NCBI RefSeq assembly: GCF_023016155.1
Contig: NZ_JALKBG010000003.1
Span: 620,001-684,000 of the forward strand
From: Aliiroseovarius sp. F20344
Lineage (GTDB): Bacteria; Pseudomonadota; Alphaproteobacteria; Rhodobacterales; Rhodobacteraceae
Length of the DNA: 64,000 nt
Direction of reading: 5' to 3'
Numbering within the stretch: the stretch's first letter is position 1; every line of letters starts with the position of its first letter. The position numbers were made by a program, and so were the translations under genes. This document shows positions 47,440 to 56,342 of the stretch, one piece after another. The notes beneath the pieces were generated by a model. The model made no database searches. It was not told the origin of the DNA and saw only the letters and a list, made by a program, of their open reading frames with translations.

Positions 47440-48315
47440 ATGGCGCTTCAAATCCACGAAACCACTGCAAAGTCCATCATCGCCAGCACCAAGGTGCCGA
47501 GTGCGGATTTTGTGATAAATCCCTACACGGGTTGCCAGTTTGCTTGCATGTACTGCTTTGCCAGCTTCATGGGGCGCTTCGTTGGTGAGAGTAACGGCAA
47601 TTGGGGTAACTACGTCTACGTGAAAACCAACGCTATTGAGTTGATGGAAAAGCAAATCCACCGGCTGCTCAAGAAAGACCCACATCCACGGATCGCGATC
47701 AGCACGGTTACGGACCCCTATCAGGGAGTGGAACGCAAATATCGTCTGACGCGCGGTATTCTAAAGGTCTTTGCCGAACATGACTATCAGGGGCGTGTCA
47801 GCATCCTGACCAAATCCCCAAATGTTCTGGATGACCTTGAAACCTTGAAGCGGATCAAACACGCAGAAGTTGGTCTGAGCATCACCACCTCTGACGACAA
47901 TCTGAGCCGACAGTTAGATGCAATGGCCCCGCTAGCCCGTGCGCGGCTTGATACGTTGCGCAAGCTGACGGATGTGGGGATCAAGTCCTACGTCTTTGTC
48001 GGGCCGTTCCTGCCTCACATGTACCTGCGACCAGAACTGATTGATGAGCTGTTTGCGGGCATTCGCGCCGCGGGCGCGACAGAGGTAAAAGTCGAATACC
48101 TGAACTTGCCATCCTATGTGCGGCCACGTTTGCGCGAATTCCTCAAGGATCAACCCGCCGACATACAGGCCGTCTATGCCAAATCGCAGAATTTCGAATA
48201 TCGCGACATGCTGGAACCCGTGATCCGCGAAGCGCTGGCCAACAATGGCCTGCAACTTCGCTTCAACGAAATCGTTCATCACGTCAGTGATCAAGACCTG
48301 AAGGAAACATCATGA
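47440..48315 (+). CDS. SPL/Rv2578c-type radical SAM protein
   Basis: A 291-residue radical SAM protein with the cluster motif CQFACMYC preceded by NPYTG, and the partial TIM-barrel strands SILTKSPNVL and VGLSITTSDD. It resembles the Rv2578c/PA0069 branch related to spore photoproduct lyase, so a DNA or small-molecule repair role is possible but unproven. The C-terminus is soluble and helical. Its stop overlaps the next start as ATGA. Fifth gene of the operon. Confidence 0.88.
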   Translation: MALQIHETTAKSIIASTKVPSADFVINPYTGCQFACMYCFASFMGRFVGESNGNWGNYVYVKTNAIELMEKQIHRLLKKDPHPRIAISTVTDPYQGVERKYRLTRGILKVFAEHDYQGRVSILTKSPNVLDDLETLKRIKHAEVGLSITTSDDNLSRQLDAMAPLARARLDTLRKLTDVGIKSYVFVGPFLPHMYLRPELIDELFAGIRAAGATEVKVEYLNLPSYVRPRLREFLKDQPADIQAVYAKSQNFEYRDMLEPVIREALANNGLQLRFNEIVHHVSDQDLKETS

Positions 48316-48845
48316 CCGCAACGAAACTCGCCGCAGGGGAGACCTTTCCAGTTTTGAAAATTGCCCGTTTGGGCGGTGGAGACCTCAGCCTTGGGAAGCC
48401 GTCAGGCTCCCATGATTGGCAAATGGTTGTCGTCTATCGCGGGAAACACTGCCCCTATTGCAGCCGTTATCTACAAGAGCTGGAACCACTCATTCCGCGC
48501 CTGAATGGGATCGGCATTGACGTCGCTGCAGTTTCTGCCGACAGCCTGGACCGCGCGGAACCCCATATCGCCAAACTGGGGGTCGATCTGACGATTGGTT
48601 ATGATCTGTCAGTTGCGCAAATGAAATCGCTGGGATTGTATATTTCCGAACCACGTTCGGATGCCGAAAGCCCGCGACCATTCGCAGAACCCGGGCTTTT
48701 CATCATCAATGGTGATGGCACGCTGCAAGTGACTGATATCTCCAACGGCCCGTTCGTGCGCCCGCATCTGGAAACACTTGTCGGCGGGCTGGAGTTCATT
48801 CGGAACCCAGAACACAAATATCCAATCAGAGGATTGTTGACGTAG
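48312..48845 (+). CDS. AhpC/TSA-like peroxiredoxin-fold protein
   Basis: A 177-residue thioredoxin-fold protein of the AhpC/TSA family: YRGKHCPYCSRYLQEL carries a CxxC rather than the single peroxidatic Cys seen in typical peroxiredoxins. DVAAVSADS and PGLFIINGDG follow. It may reduce peroxides or act as a disulphide reductase. Last gene of the operon, coupled to the radical SAM gene by a 4-bp overlap. Confidence 0.86.
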   Translation: MTATKLAAGETFPVLKIARLGGGDLSLGKPSGSHDWQMVVVYRGKHCPYCSRYLQELEPLIPRLNGIGIDVAAVSADSLDRAEPHIAKLGVDLTIGYDLSVAQMKSLGLYISEPRSDAESPRPFAEPGLFIINGDGTLQVTDISNGPFVRPHLETLVGGLEFIRNPEHKYPIRGLLT

Positions 48846-49274
48846 TTCGGCCTCGAGATGGAATTGCTGCCGTTCACAAGTGCTGGGTGAACTGCAGCTT
48901 CGTCCGCAATTTGCCCCTTCGCCATCGAACTCTCGCTGCGAATTGCCTGAATGGCCGGATTTTACGTCGCGTGGTAGCGTTTGGAATTACGCAACCGCGG
49001 CAATTCTCGTGCCGCGAGCGCACGCAGCGAGAAATTCGATTTCACGGTGAGGGCTCAGAGCGGTCGTCGGATGCGCCGCAGCATCTACCAAAATCCCCCG
49101 GCGTTCGTCACTCACGGCCCAGAGCTGCCGTTGGTCACCGGACCCCATCGCTGCGGTACGGCCCGTCGAACCCGCCATTCGCTGCGCAAGCGAAATCACG
49201 AGTTAGGCGAACTAACACAACGCGGAACAAAGTCGCCGTTAGTTTTGCCTCAATCGAGGTCCGCTATCGTGGCC
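48846..49274. other. Gene-free stretch, possible degenerate intergenic repeat
   Basis: About 430 bp between the peroxiredoxin-like gene and the AraC gene. Open frames exist on the plus strand, but their products look non-coding. The text has the GC-rich, short-repeat style of scattered intergenic repeats seen in roseobacters. I could not confirm this without a search. No terminator with a T run was seen at either end. Confidence 0.45.
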
Positions 49275-50165
49275 TTAAGCCACCCCAGTCGTTAGTTGTC
49301 GGTCGTGGCTCCATTGGCGGGGTGACTGGCCGTAGATCCGCTTGAACTCGCGGCTGAATTGAGATGAGCTTTGATAGCCCACTTCCCAGGCCGCCTCCGA
49401 CACGGTCTTTCCTTCGGCGATCTTCATCGCGGCGTTGTTCAGCCGCATCGATTTCACGAACTGGATAGGGGACATTGTCGTGGCCTCTTTGAAGCGCCGA
49501 TGAAAGACCGCGCGGCTCATACCCACATTGTCGGCCATATCGTCGATGGTGACCTGCTCTGTTAAGTGGTTTGAGAGATAGTCGATGGTGCGTGCGATTT
49601 CGTTGCCGACACCAAAGGCACGTCTTGCGGCGGTCCCTGCCTCGCCCATGAGAACCGCATAACACAATTCGCGTAGTCGCCCCGGTCCCAGCACCTCCAG
49701 ATCAACCGAATTCTCGAGCAGCTCGAGAAGCCGCAGCAAAGCCTCGGTGAACCCAGCATCCCAAGAAGCCAATGCCAAAGCCGACGGCGCTACTCCCCGA
49801 GACTGTCTGCCGCTGCCGGCAGCGGACTCTATCTCCATAGTGAGCTCGCGCATCATTCTTGGCTCCAAAGTGATTACTACGCCGAGCAGAGGATCTTCTT
49901 CGGAAGCCTGTGGCGTGCCCGCCTCGACCGGCAGAGTCATTGGGCACAGCAGGTAATTGTCACAGTCATAGATGTGGTGCTCACCATCCAGTATAGCTTC
50001 CTTGGTGCCGTTAAGTATTGCCACGACTGCGGGCTCGTAGACGGCGGGGGCGCAGGGCATGGCCTCGGTTACTCGGAAAAGCTGGACGCCCCTCAGCGCG
50101 GTATCGACAAGGCCTGCCGCGGGCAGACGGCGCTCAATAATGGCTTTGATCTGTTCTTTGCTCAT
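49275..50165 (-). CDS. AraC-family transcriptional regulator
   Basis: About 296 residues from the ATG at 50165 (MSKEQIKAIIERRLPAAG). In-frame starts at 50192 (ATG) and 50222 (TTG) are possible. An AraC_N-type cupin domain (about residues 25-165) precedes two C-terminal helix-turn-helix motifs (TIDDMADNVGMSRAVFHRRF and VSEAAWEVGYQSSSQFSREF). It lies divergent from the short-chain dehydrogenase gene and probably controls it. Confidence 0.9.
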   Translation of the reverse strand: MSKEQIKAIIERRLPAAGLVDTALRGVQLFRVTEAMPCAPAVYEPAVVAILNGTKEAILDGEHHIYDCDNYLLCPMTLPVEAGTPQASEEDPLLGVVITLEPRMMRELTMEIESAAGSGRQSRGVAPSALALASWDAGFTEALLRLLELLENSVDLEVLGPGRLRELCYAVLMGEAGTAARRAFGVGNEIARTIDYLSNHLTEQVTIDDMADNVGMSRAVFHRRFKEATTMSPIQFVKSMRLNNAAMKIAEGKTVSEAAWEVGYQSSSQFSREFKRIYGQSPRQWSHDRQLTTGVA

Positions 50166-50298
50166 GCTCTTTAGCTGGCAGAAGACCTTCATCTTTGCAA
50201 CGGAGTTGAGACGATTAGGCAAGTAATCGAGAGGATATCGCCTGTTTCATGGCCCTGACAGGTTCTATCTGTGTTTTCAATCGACGACACCCCAAACC

Positions 50299-50314
50299 GC
50301 CAGCTTTGGCTGGC
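50299..50314 (+). promoter_or_regulatory. Hairpin next to ribosome site of SDR gene
   Basis: GCCAGC and GCTGGC form a 6-bp stem with a 4-base loop, ending just before AGGAGA of the SDR gene. It could hold back translation or be an operator for the divergent AraC regulator. Confidence 0.3.
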
Positions 50315-50326
50315 AGGAGACAGAAA

Positions 50327-51280
50327 ATGGCAGATGCGACATTTGGACCAAAAGGTTGGACACCCGAGCGCCTCGATGACCAGTCAGGCAAGACCTACAT
50401 AATCACTGGCGCCAACGCGGGCGCAGGCTTTCAAGCCGCGCGCATTCTTCTGAAGAAGAACGCCAAGGTGGTGATGCTGAACCGCTCGCCCGAGAAATCC
50501 GAAGCGGCAATCGTGGACCTGAAACAGGAAATCGGCGCGAAAGCCGACGTGAGCTTCATCCGGATTGACCTGTCCGTCTTGGACAGCGTGCGCGAGGCCG
50601 CCGAAGAGGTCCTTAAGACGGTGCCTCGCATCGACGCATTGATCAATAACGCGGCTATCGCGCAGGTGCCGACACGCAAGCTGACCGTAGATGGGTTTGA
50701 AAGTCAGCTTGGCACCAACCACTACGGTCATTTTCTGCTCAATGGTCTGCTCTTTGACCGCATCGCCGAATGCAAAGGCCGGATCGTGGTTGTTGCCAGC
50801 CTCGGCTACAACATGGGCCTGAAGACCATCAAGTTCGACGATATTAACTGGGATGATGGCTACGGCGCAAACACCGCCTATTCGCAAAGCAAGTTGGCGC
50901 AGATGATGTTCGCATACGAATTGCAGGACCGGCTGGCCGCTGCAGGGCGCAAAGATGTCGAGGTTTTCGTCTGCCATCCTGGCTCATCAGCGACATCTCT
51001 GATCACAACAAGCGGCAGCCGCACGATGCGTTTCATCTGGTGGCTGATGACCAAGACGCCAATGGTCCAGACTGCAGAACAAGGCTCATATCCTGAAGTC
51101 ATGTGCGCGACCGAACAAGCCCTATCCGAGCAACGCGCCCTCTACGGTCCGACGGGCCGCATGGAAGCGGTCGGCCCAGTCGATAAAGGCACACTGAATG
51201 TTCACGCTCATGATAAAACTGTCATGGAAAGGCTTTGGCAAGTGTCTGAAAAAGCCGTCGGGTTCGAGTGGAAACTCTGA
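50327..51280 (+). CDS. Short-chain dehydrogenase/reductase, protochlorophyllide-reductase-like group
   Basis: A 317-residue SDR: TGANAGAGFQAA nucleotide motif, NNAAIAQVPTR, VVVASLGYNMG (where the usual catalytic Ser is an Ala-Ser shift), and YSQSKLAQM with the catalytic Tyr and Lys. The C-terminal region is longer than in classical SDRs and resembles retinol-dehydrogenase/WW-oxidoreductase-like members. AGGAGACAGAAA precedes the ATG at 50327. Substrate unknown; control by the divergent AraC gene is likely. Confidence 0.87.
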   Translation: MADATFGPKGWTPERLDDQSGKTYIITGANAGAGFQAARILLKKNAKVVMLNRSPEKSEAAIVDLKQEIGAKADVSFIRIDLSVLDSVREAAEEVLKTVPRIDALINNAAIAQVPTRKLTVDGFESQLGTNHYGHFLLNGLLFDRIAECKGRIVVVASLGYNMGLKTIKFDDINWDDGYGANTAYSQSKLAQMMFAYELQDRLAAAGRKDVEVFVCHPGSSATSLITTSGSRTMRFIWWLMTKTPMVQTAEQGSYPEVMCATEQALSEQRALYGPTGRMEAVGPVDKGTLNVHAHDKTVMERLWQVSEKAVGFEWKL

Positions 51281-51385
51281 CAGATTGATAGAATTCGGCT
51301 GTCAACACACCAGTCCGGAGAGCTGAAACTGGTGCGCCGTGCAGGTTTCGACACTCTGGGCTCACAGCAGGCATTCAATCCCAAG

Positions 51386-51416
51386 AAAAAGCCCCGGTGT
51401 TTCCACCGGGGCTTTC
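51386..51416 (-). terminator. Terminator of pnp
   Basis: AAAGCCCCGGTG pairs with CACCGGGGCTTT with a short loop, followed on the minus strand by TTTCTTGG. It lies 20 bp past the pnp stop and may also catch transcripts from the SDR gene. Confidence 0.8.
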
Positions 51417-51435
51417 TAATTCGGAAGACTAAGGA

Positions 51436-53583
51436 TTAGTCGTCGTCTTTTTTCTTCGGCTCAGGGGCGATCTCTTCGCCGGTTTCCTGATCGACGATCT
51501 TCATCGACAGGCGAACTTTGCCGCGGTCGTCGAAGCCAAGCAGTTTGACTTTGACTTCCTGGCCTTCCTTCAGAACGTCCGAAGGGTGGTTCAGGCGGCG
51601 GTTCTCGATCTGGCTGACGTGCACAAGGCCGTCGCGCTTGCCGAAGAAGTTCACGAAGGCGCCGAAGTCGACGATCTTCACAACTTTACCGGTGTAGATC
51701 GCGCCTTCTTCGGGCTCTGCGACGATCGCGTGGATCATCTCGTAAGCCTTGGCGATGGCGTCGCCGTTGGGCGATGCGATCTTGATCACGCCGTCGTCGT
51801 TGATGTCGACCTTAGCGCCCGAAACTTCCACGATCTCGCGGATGACTTTACCGCCCGAGCCGATCACTTCACGGATCTTGTCGGTCGGGATGTTCATGGT
51901 CTCGATGCGCGGGGCGTGAGCCGAGAACTCGGTCCGGCCAGCGGTCAGGGCTTTGCCCATCTCTTCCAGGATGTGCATACGGCCATCCTTGGCTTGTGCC
52001 AGGGCTTTCTCCATGATCTCGGGCGTGATGCCTGCGACCTTGATGTCCATCTGCAGCGAGGTGATGCCGTTTTCGGTACCAGCCACTTTGAAGTCCATGT
52101 CGCCCAGATGATCTTCGTCACCCAGGATGTCGGTCAGAACAGCGTAGGAACCGTCATCTTCCAGGATCAGACCCATGGCCACACCAGCAACAGGTGCCTT
52201 TAGCGGAACAGCCGCGTCCATCATGGACAGCGACCCACCACAGACCGACGCCATCGAGGACGAGCCGTTCGATTCAGTGATCTCTGACACCAGACGGATG
52301 GTGTAAGGGAAGTCGGTTGCCGACGGCAGAACAGCCTGCAGTGCACGCCAAGCCAGCTTACCGTGACCAATCTCACGACGACCCGGAGGGCCAAAGCGGC
52401 CTACTTCACCAACCGAATAGGGAGGGAAGTTGTAGTGCAGCAGGAAGTTCGATTTGTAGGTGCCGGTCAGCGCGTCGATCATTTGTTCGTCGTCGCCGGT
52501 GCCCAGTGTGGTTACAACCAGACCTTGGGTCTCACCACGGGTGAACAGGGCCGAACCGTGCGTACGCGGCAGGATGCCAACCGAGCTGTCGATGCCACGG
52601 ACAGTGTCCAGTGCGCGACCGTCGATACGCTTGCCGGTTTTCACTACATCGCCACGTACAACAGCCGATTCCAGATTCTTCAGCGCGGTGCCGAGGTTTG
52701 CATCTTCTTGCTGCTCTTCGGTCAGCGAGGCGATGATGTCTTCCTTGGCGGCCGAAACAGCTGCAACACGTTCTTGCTTGTCGGTGTTGCCGTAAGCTGC
52801 GCGGATCTTGTCTTCGCCGGCAGCTTTCACAGCGGCGTAGAGGTCCGAGTAGTCGGCAGGCTGGAAGTCAAACGGCTCTTTCGCGGCGTCTTCGGCCAGA
52901 TCAATGATCAGGTCGATGACCGGCTGGATCTGCTCGTGTGCGAACTTAACTGCGCCCAGCATTTCAGCTTCCGACAGTTCGTAGGCTTCCGATTCCACCA
53001 TCATCACGGCGTCTTTGGTGCCGGCGACAACAAGGTCCAGACGCTGGTCTGGGTTGTTGCGTAGATCGTGCATGTCATCGCAGGTCGGGTTCAGGATGTA
53101 TTCGCCATCCTCGAAACCAACGCGGCAAGCGCCGATCGGACCCATGAAAGGTGCGCCCGAAATTGTCAGGGCTGCAGAGGCTGCGATCATTGCAACCATG
53201 TCGGGGTCGTTGACCAGGTCGTGAGACAGCACGGTGCAGATCACCAGAACTTCGTTTTTGAAGCCGGGAACGAACAGCGGGCGGATCGGACGGTCGATCA
53301 GGCGCGAGGTCAGCGTCTCTTTTTCGGTCGGACGCGCTTCGCGCTTGAAAAAGCCACCGGGGATTTTACCAGCGGCATAATATTTCTCATTGTAGTGAAC
53401 CGTCAGCGGGAAAAAGTCCTGACCGGGCTTTTGCTGGCGCGCGAAGGTCACGTTGGCCATGACAGAGGTCTCGCCCAGAGTGGCGATGACCGAACCGTCG
53501 GCCTGACGGGCAACCTTGCCCGTTTCCAGAGTGAGGGTTTCTTCGCCCCACTCCATCGATTTTTTAGTTACGTCAAACATCAT
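51436..53583 (-). CDS. pnp: Polyribonucleotide nucleotidyltransferase
   Basis: PNPase degrades RNA 3'-5' with phosphate and is part of the RNA degradosome in many bacteria. The 715-residue protein has two RNase PH-like domains (SLMDRPIRP-like [10 protein letters not shown], and [19 protein letters not shown]), a KH domain ([13 protein letters not shown]) and an S1 domain ([16 protein letters not shown]). The ATG at 53583 follows TAGGAAAAC. It is transcribed without rpsO directly upstream. Confidence 0.97.
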   Translation of the reverse strand: MMFDVTKKSMEWGEETLTLETGKVARQADGSVIATLGETSVMANVTFARQQKPGQDFFPLTVHYNEKYYAAGKIPGGFFKREARPTEKETLTSRLIDRPIRPLFVPGFKNEVLVICTVLSHDLVNDPDMVAMIAASAALTISGAPFMGPIGACRVGFEDGEYILNPTCDDMHDLRNNPDQRLDLVVAGTKDAVMMVESEAYELSEAEMLGAVKFAHEQIQPVIDLIIDLAEDAAKEPFDFQPADYSDLYAAVKAAGEDKIRAAYGNTDKQERVAAVSAAKEDIIASLTEEQQEDANLGTALKNLESAVVRGDVVKTGKRIDGRALDTVRGIDSSVGILPRTHGSALFTRGETQGLVVTTLGTGDDEQMIDALTGTYKSNFLLHYNFPPYSVGEVGRFGPPGRREIGHGKLAWRALQAVLPSATDFPYTIRLVSEITESNGSSSMASVCGGSLSMMDAAVPLKAPVAGVAMGLILEDDGSYAVLTDILGDEDHLGDMDFKVAGTENGITSLQMDIKVAGITPEIMEKALAQAKDGRMHILEEMGKALTAGRTEFSAHAPRIETMNIPTDKIREVIGSGGKVIREIVEVSGAKVDINDDGVIKIASPNGDAIAKAYEMIHAIVAEPEEGAIYTGKVVKIVDFGAFVNFFGKRDGLVHVSQIENRRLNHPSDVLKEGQEVKVKLLGFDDRGKVRLSMKIVDQETGEEIAPEPKKKDDD

Positions 53584-53631
53584 GTTTTCCTAAGTAGGAG
53601 CACTCCCGGCCCTCCGGGTCTCCAGTGTCAT

Positions 53632-53649
53632 GGTGGCCCCATTGCCACC
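53632..53649 (-). promoter_or_regulatory. Hairpin in pnp leader
   Basis: GGTGGC and GCCACC form a perfect 6-bp stem around a 6-base loop about 50-70 bases before the pnp start. pnp leaders in other bacteria hold an RNase III-cut stem used in autoregulation; whether this is equivalent is not known. Confidence 0.35.
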
Positions 53650-53759
53650 GACCCCTCTACCTTTTTCATGCGCCGGGGTCAGAGCGTCACGTCTCAGATG
53701 CGTGCGCCTTACAGGAAAACAAGGGGTTTGGAAAGCAAAACCGTTAGCGCTGAAGCACC

Positions 53760-54476
53760 CTAACTTTGCCGGCGGCGTGGGTGTTTGGTGATGCCGAACG
53801 CCTTGCGGGCCGTGACAAGGCGCAGATCCTCGGGGTCCATGCCCATGGACAGGATGGTTTCACGATCAAAGCGTTCGCGCGCGACATCTGGATCGTGTTT
53901 GGTGCCAAACAATTTGTCGATCCAAGTCATGCCGAAACTGACATGAAACGTTGCCTCGTGATCCTGAAAGTGATGCGCCAAATGTGACCGGGTTACCCTG
54001 CGCCCAAACCAGCCTTTGGGAACGCTAAGATGCGCCAGCGTGTGGCAGTATTCATAAAAAGTGAACGCGCTGACGGATCCGACGAATAAGGCCACGTAAG
54101 AAAATAGAGCCGCAGGTCCAAGCCCAATGAAAGGCCACAGCAATACGGTGTGAATCACACATGAAATGGCCCCGAACCGAAGCGGATACCAGTGATCACC
54201 GCCGGTGAAAAACTCAGGATCGCTAGGGAATTCGTGGTGCCCGATATGGCTGCGGTAAAGCTCGTTAAAGACGCCTTGATCGGTTGGGGGCTCGCGATGC
54301 AGAAGGAAGCGATGCATGGCGTATTCGACAAAGAACTGAGCCATCACGCCGTAGACAAGGGCCAGAAGCAGCCAGGGATTAAACCAGTTCACCACCGCAA
54401 AAAGACCCAAGAGCCAGAACGGAAACAGCCTGTGAAGGGTGCCCATATTCATCAGGACGCGGATTGCTTCTGTCAT
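53760..54476 (-). CDS. Fatty-acid hydroxylase/sterol desaturase family protein
   Basis: A 238-residue integral membrane protein with the eight-histidine iron site: HRFLLH, HIGHHEFP, HTLAHLS, HLAHHFQDHE. Several hydrophobic stretches anchor it. Members hydroxylate lipid tails or carotenoids and desaturate sterols; the substrate is not known here. GAGGAG precedes the ATG at 54476. It lies between pnp and rpsO, splitting the usual pair. Confidence 0.88.
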   Translation of the reverse strand: MTEAIRVLMNMGTLHRLFPFWLLGLFAVVNWFNPWLLLALVYGVMAQFFVEYAMHRFLLHREPPTDQGVFNELYRSHIGHHEFPSDPEFFTGGDHWYPLRFGAISCVIHTVLLWPFIGLGPAALFSYVALFVGSVSAFTFYEYCHTLAHLSVPKGWFGRRVTRSHLAHHFQDHEATFHVSFGMTWIDKLFGTKHDPDVARERFDRETILSMGMDPEDLRLVTARKAFGITKHPRRRQS

Positions 54477-54687
54477 CGGTTTTCTCCTCACCTTGCCACA
54501 GGCTGGGCGATGAAGACGGATGATTTCAAGCAAAACCAAACGTCAATTTGTTGATTGTCTCAGTTTGCGAATAGGTTTGGTGATGCAATCCAAAGTTGAC
54601 ATGCGGATGTGGTATACTTCACAGTTGAAGTGTTTCGCCTGGGGCCATTGGCTCTGCGGGGCATGACTTTTCAAGCCCGGAAACCTT

Positions 54688-55377
54688 ATGATGAAAAAGC
54701 ATTTAACACTTCTATTGTGCCTGTTTTTCATGGCCAGCCCAGCATTGGCAGAAAAACGATCTGCACGCATTCTTGTGATGGGTGATAGCTTGATGGCGTG
54801 GCACAAAGCCACGAACCGATCTATCGGGGATATGTTGGGCCGCTACTTGCACGAACCCGTGGTCAATAGATCCATTGGCGGCGCGCGCATCATGTATAAC
54901 CTGCCGATCTCAGGCAGTATGGGCATGAAGATTGACCGCCAGTTTCGGGGCGGTCGTTGGGATTGGGTGGTTCTGAACGGTGGTGGCAATGACCTCTGGT
55001 TCGGGTGTGGTTGTCATAGATGCGGTCGGAAACTTAATCTGATGGTCACAATCAACGGGCAGTACGGTTACGTCCCCAATCTGATCAATCGCATTCGAGC
55101 AACCGGTGCAAAAGTGATTGTGATCGGCTATCTGCGCACACCCGGAGTGGATTCCGCGATCGAGCATTGCCGCGACGATGGTGACGCCTATGAGGCACGG
55201 CTTCAGAAAATGGCCCGCCAGATGAAGGATGTTTATTTTCTATCCAACAAGGATTTGGTGCCGCATGGCGACAAAACCTTTCACACAAAGGATATGATCC
55301 ATCCGTCTTTCAAGGGCAGTGCGGTGATCGCCAAACGTCTGGCCGTGATGATCAGGAAGCTGGATCGCGGCAGGTAG
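54688..55377 (+). CDS. Secreted SGNH/GDSL hydrolase
   Basis: A 229-residue exported hydrolase: signal peptide to about ALA, then VMGDSLMAWH (GDS block with catalytic Ser), GGGND (block III) and DMIHPSFKG (the Asp-x-x-His of block V). A cysteine-rich insert, FGCGCHRCGRKL, after the GGND block is unusual. It likely removes acyl or acetyl groups from an envelope or exported polymer. Divergent from the fatty-acid hydroxylase gene. Confidence 0.86.
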   Translation: MMKKHLTLLLCLFFMASPALAEKRSARILVMGDSLMAWHKATNRSIGDMLGRYLHEPVVNRSIGGARIMYNLPISGSMGMKIDRQFRGGRWDWVVLNGGGNDLWFGCGCHRCGRKLNLMVTINGQYGYVPNLINRIRATGAKVIVIGYLRTPGVDSAIEHCRDDGDAYEARLQKMARQMKDVYFLSNKDLVPHGDKTFHTKDMIHPSFKGSAVIAKRLAVMIRKLDRGR

Positions 55378-55386
55378 CTATAGCGC

Positions 55387-55420
55387 AAAAGAAAACGCCC
55401 GCCTCTTTCGAGACGGGCGT
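55387..55420 (-). terminator. Terminator of rpsO
   Basis: ACGCCCG and CGGGCGT form a 7-bp stem, followed on the minus strand by TTTTCTTTT. It lies about 25 bp past the rpsO stop, so rpsO is transcribed alone. Confidence 0.8.
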
Positions 55421-55442
55421 ATCTGTTCAAACAGGGCGGGCC

Positions 55443-55712
55443 TTAGCGGCGCAGGCCCAGACGCTTGATCAGGTCCTGGTAACGCGCTTCGTCTTTACCG
55501 CGCACATAGTCCAGCAGCTTACGGCGCAGGGCAACCATCTTCAAAAGGCCACGGCGACCGTGGTTGTCTTTCTTGTGGGTTTTGAAGTGCTCGGTCAGGG
55601 TCGCGATGCGCGACGACAGGATGGCAACCTGAACTTCAGGCGAACCGGTGTCGCCTTCTTTGGTTCCGAATTCTTTGATCAGGCGGTTCTTTTCTTCAGC
55701 AGTAATCGACAT
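55443..55712 (-). CDS. rpsO: 30S ribosomal protein S15
   Basis: S15 binds 16S rRNA in the platform and bridges to the 50S subunit. The 89-residue protein is of normal length, with [20 protein letters not shown] and the rRNA-binding helix segments LKTHKKD-like [15 protein letters not shown] and [12 protein letters not shown]. The ATG at 55712 follows GAAGGAGACCCC. pnp, its usual neighbour, is 2 kb downstream with two genes between. Confidence 0.97.
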   Translation of the reverse strand: MSITAEEKNRLIKEFGTKEGDTGSPEVQVAILSSRIATLTEHFKTHKKDNHGRRGLLKMVALRRKLLDYVRGKDEARYQDLIKRLGLRR

Positions 55713-55842
55713 CGGGGTCTCCTTCATAGGTTAGAGTGGATGGCGCAGACCGGGATGTCGTCCAGCAAGGCCCATGGAGATATCCGCAGTTTTCATGCGG
55801 ATGTGGGCGTATAGAAGGAATCTGCGTCAAACGCAAAGGAAA

Positions 55843-56160
55843 TCATTGCTCAGGTGGTAAGACCTGAATTTCGTCGATGATCTGGTTGGCCCAATCCCCC
55901 AGAACCGGGATAAAATCGATCGACCCCAGCATGTAAATCAGCCAGGAAACAAGGATGGTCGCCCCCAATACGGACCCAAGACCAAAGGCCAATCCGCGAT
56001 ACAGCTGAAAAAGGCCCAGCTTATACAGGCTGTCATGCAGGCGGATGAAACGATGATTGTTCATGCGCTCGACCTCGGCCCGTAGGGCGCGAACCTCTAG
56101 CGCAAGCTGCTCTTCGCGGTGGGTCAATTGATCAGAGGTTTCAGTGTCCGAATTTGACAT
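55843..56160 (-). CDS. DUF5665 family membrane protein
   Basis: A 105-residue protein: a helical, coiled-coil-like N-terminus (REEQLALEVRALRAEVERM), a basic stretch and one or two membrane segments (LFQLYRGLAFGLGSVLGATI, LVSWLIYMLGSIDFIP). The pattern matches DUF5665, of unknown function and common in Alphaproteobacteria. Start ATG at 56160, with a GTG one codon upstream. Shares its promoter region with the RTX gene. Confidence 0.8.
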   Translation of the reverse strand: MSNSDTETSDQLTHREEQLALEVRALRAEVERMNNHRFIRLHDSLYKLGLFQLYRGLAFGLGSVLGATILVSWLIYMLGSIDFIPVLGDWANQIIDEIQVLPPEQ

Positions 56161-56194
56161 CACATGGTCCCTATTATGGCGGCATGCCGGGCCG

Positions 56195-56210
56195 TTAACA
56201 CATTGTTAAC
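56195..56210. promoter_or_regulatory. Perfect CtrA-type box
   Basis: TTAA, seven bases (CACATTG), then TTAAC: an exact match to the CtrA consensus TTAA-N7-TTAAC, and it is palindromic. It lies between divergent DUF5665 and RTX genes, about 135 bp upstream of the RTX start. CtrA controls motility and late functions in Rhodobacterales. Confidence 0.55.
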
Positions 56211-56342
56211 TTTTGGAATTGATTAGACTTGTCGACATTATCCTATCGAAGAATGCGTGCTGTTTCATACATTCGCAAGCGGTGAACAGCATCATCAGGC
56301 TGGATGACATGTGAACCGAGTTTAAAACGGGCGGCGTATTGA

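Noticed and set aside
48887-49345. 152-codon plus-strand open frame
   Set aside because: Overlaps the AraC gene end and its product is arginine/serine/proline-rich, typical of a chance frame in GC-rich DNA.
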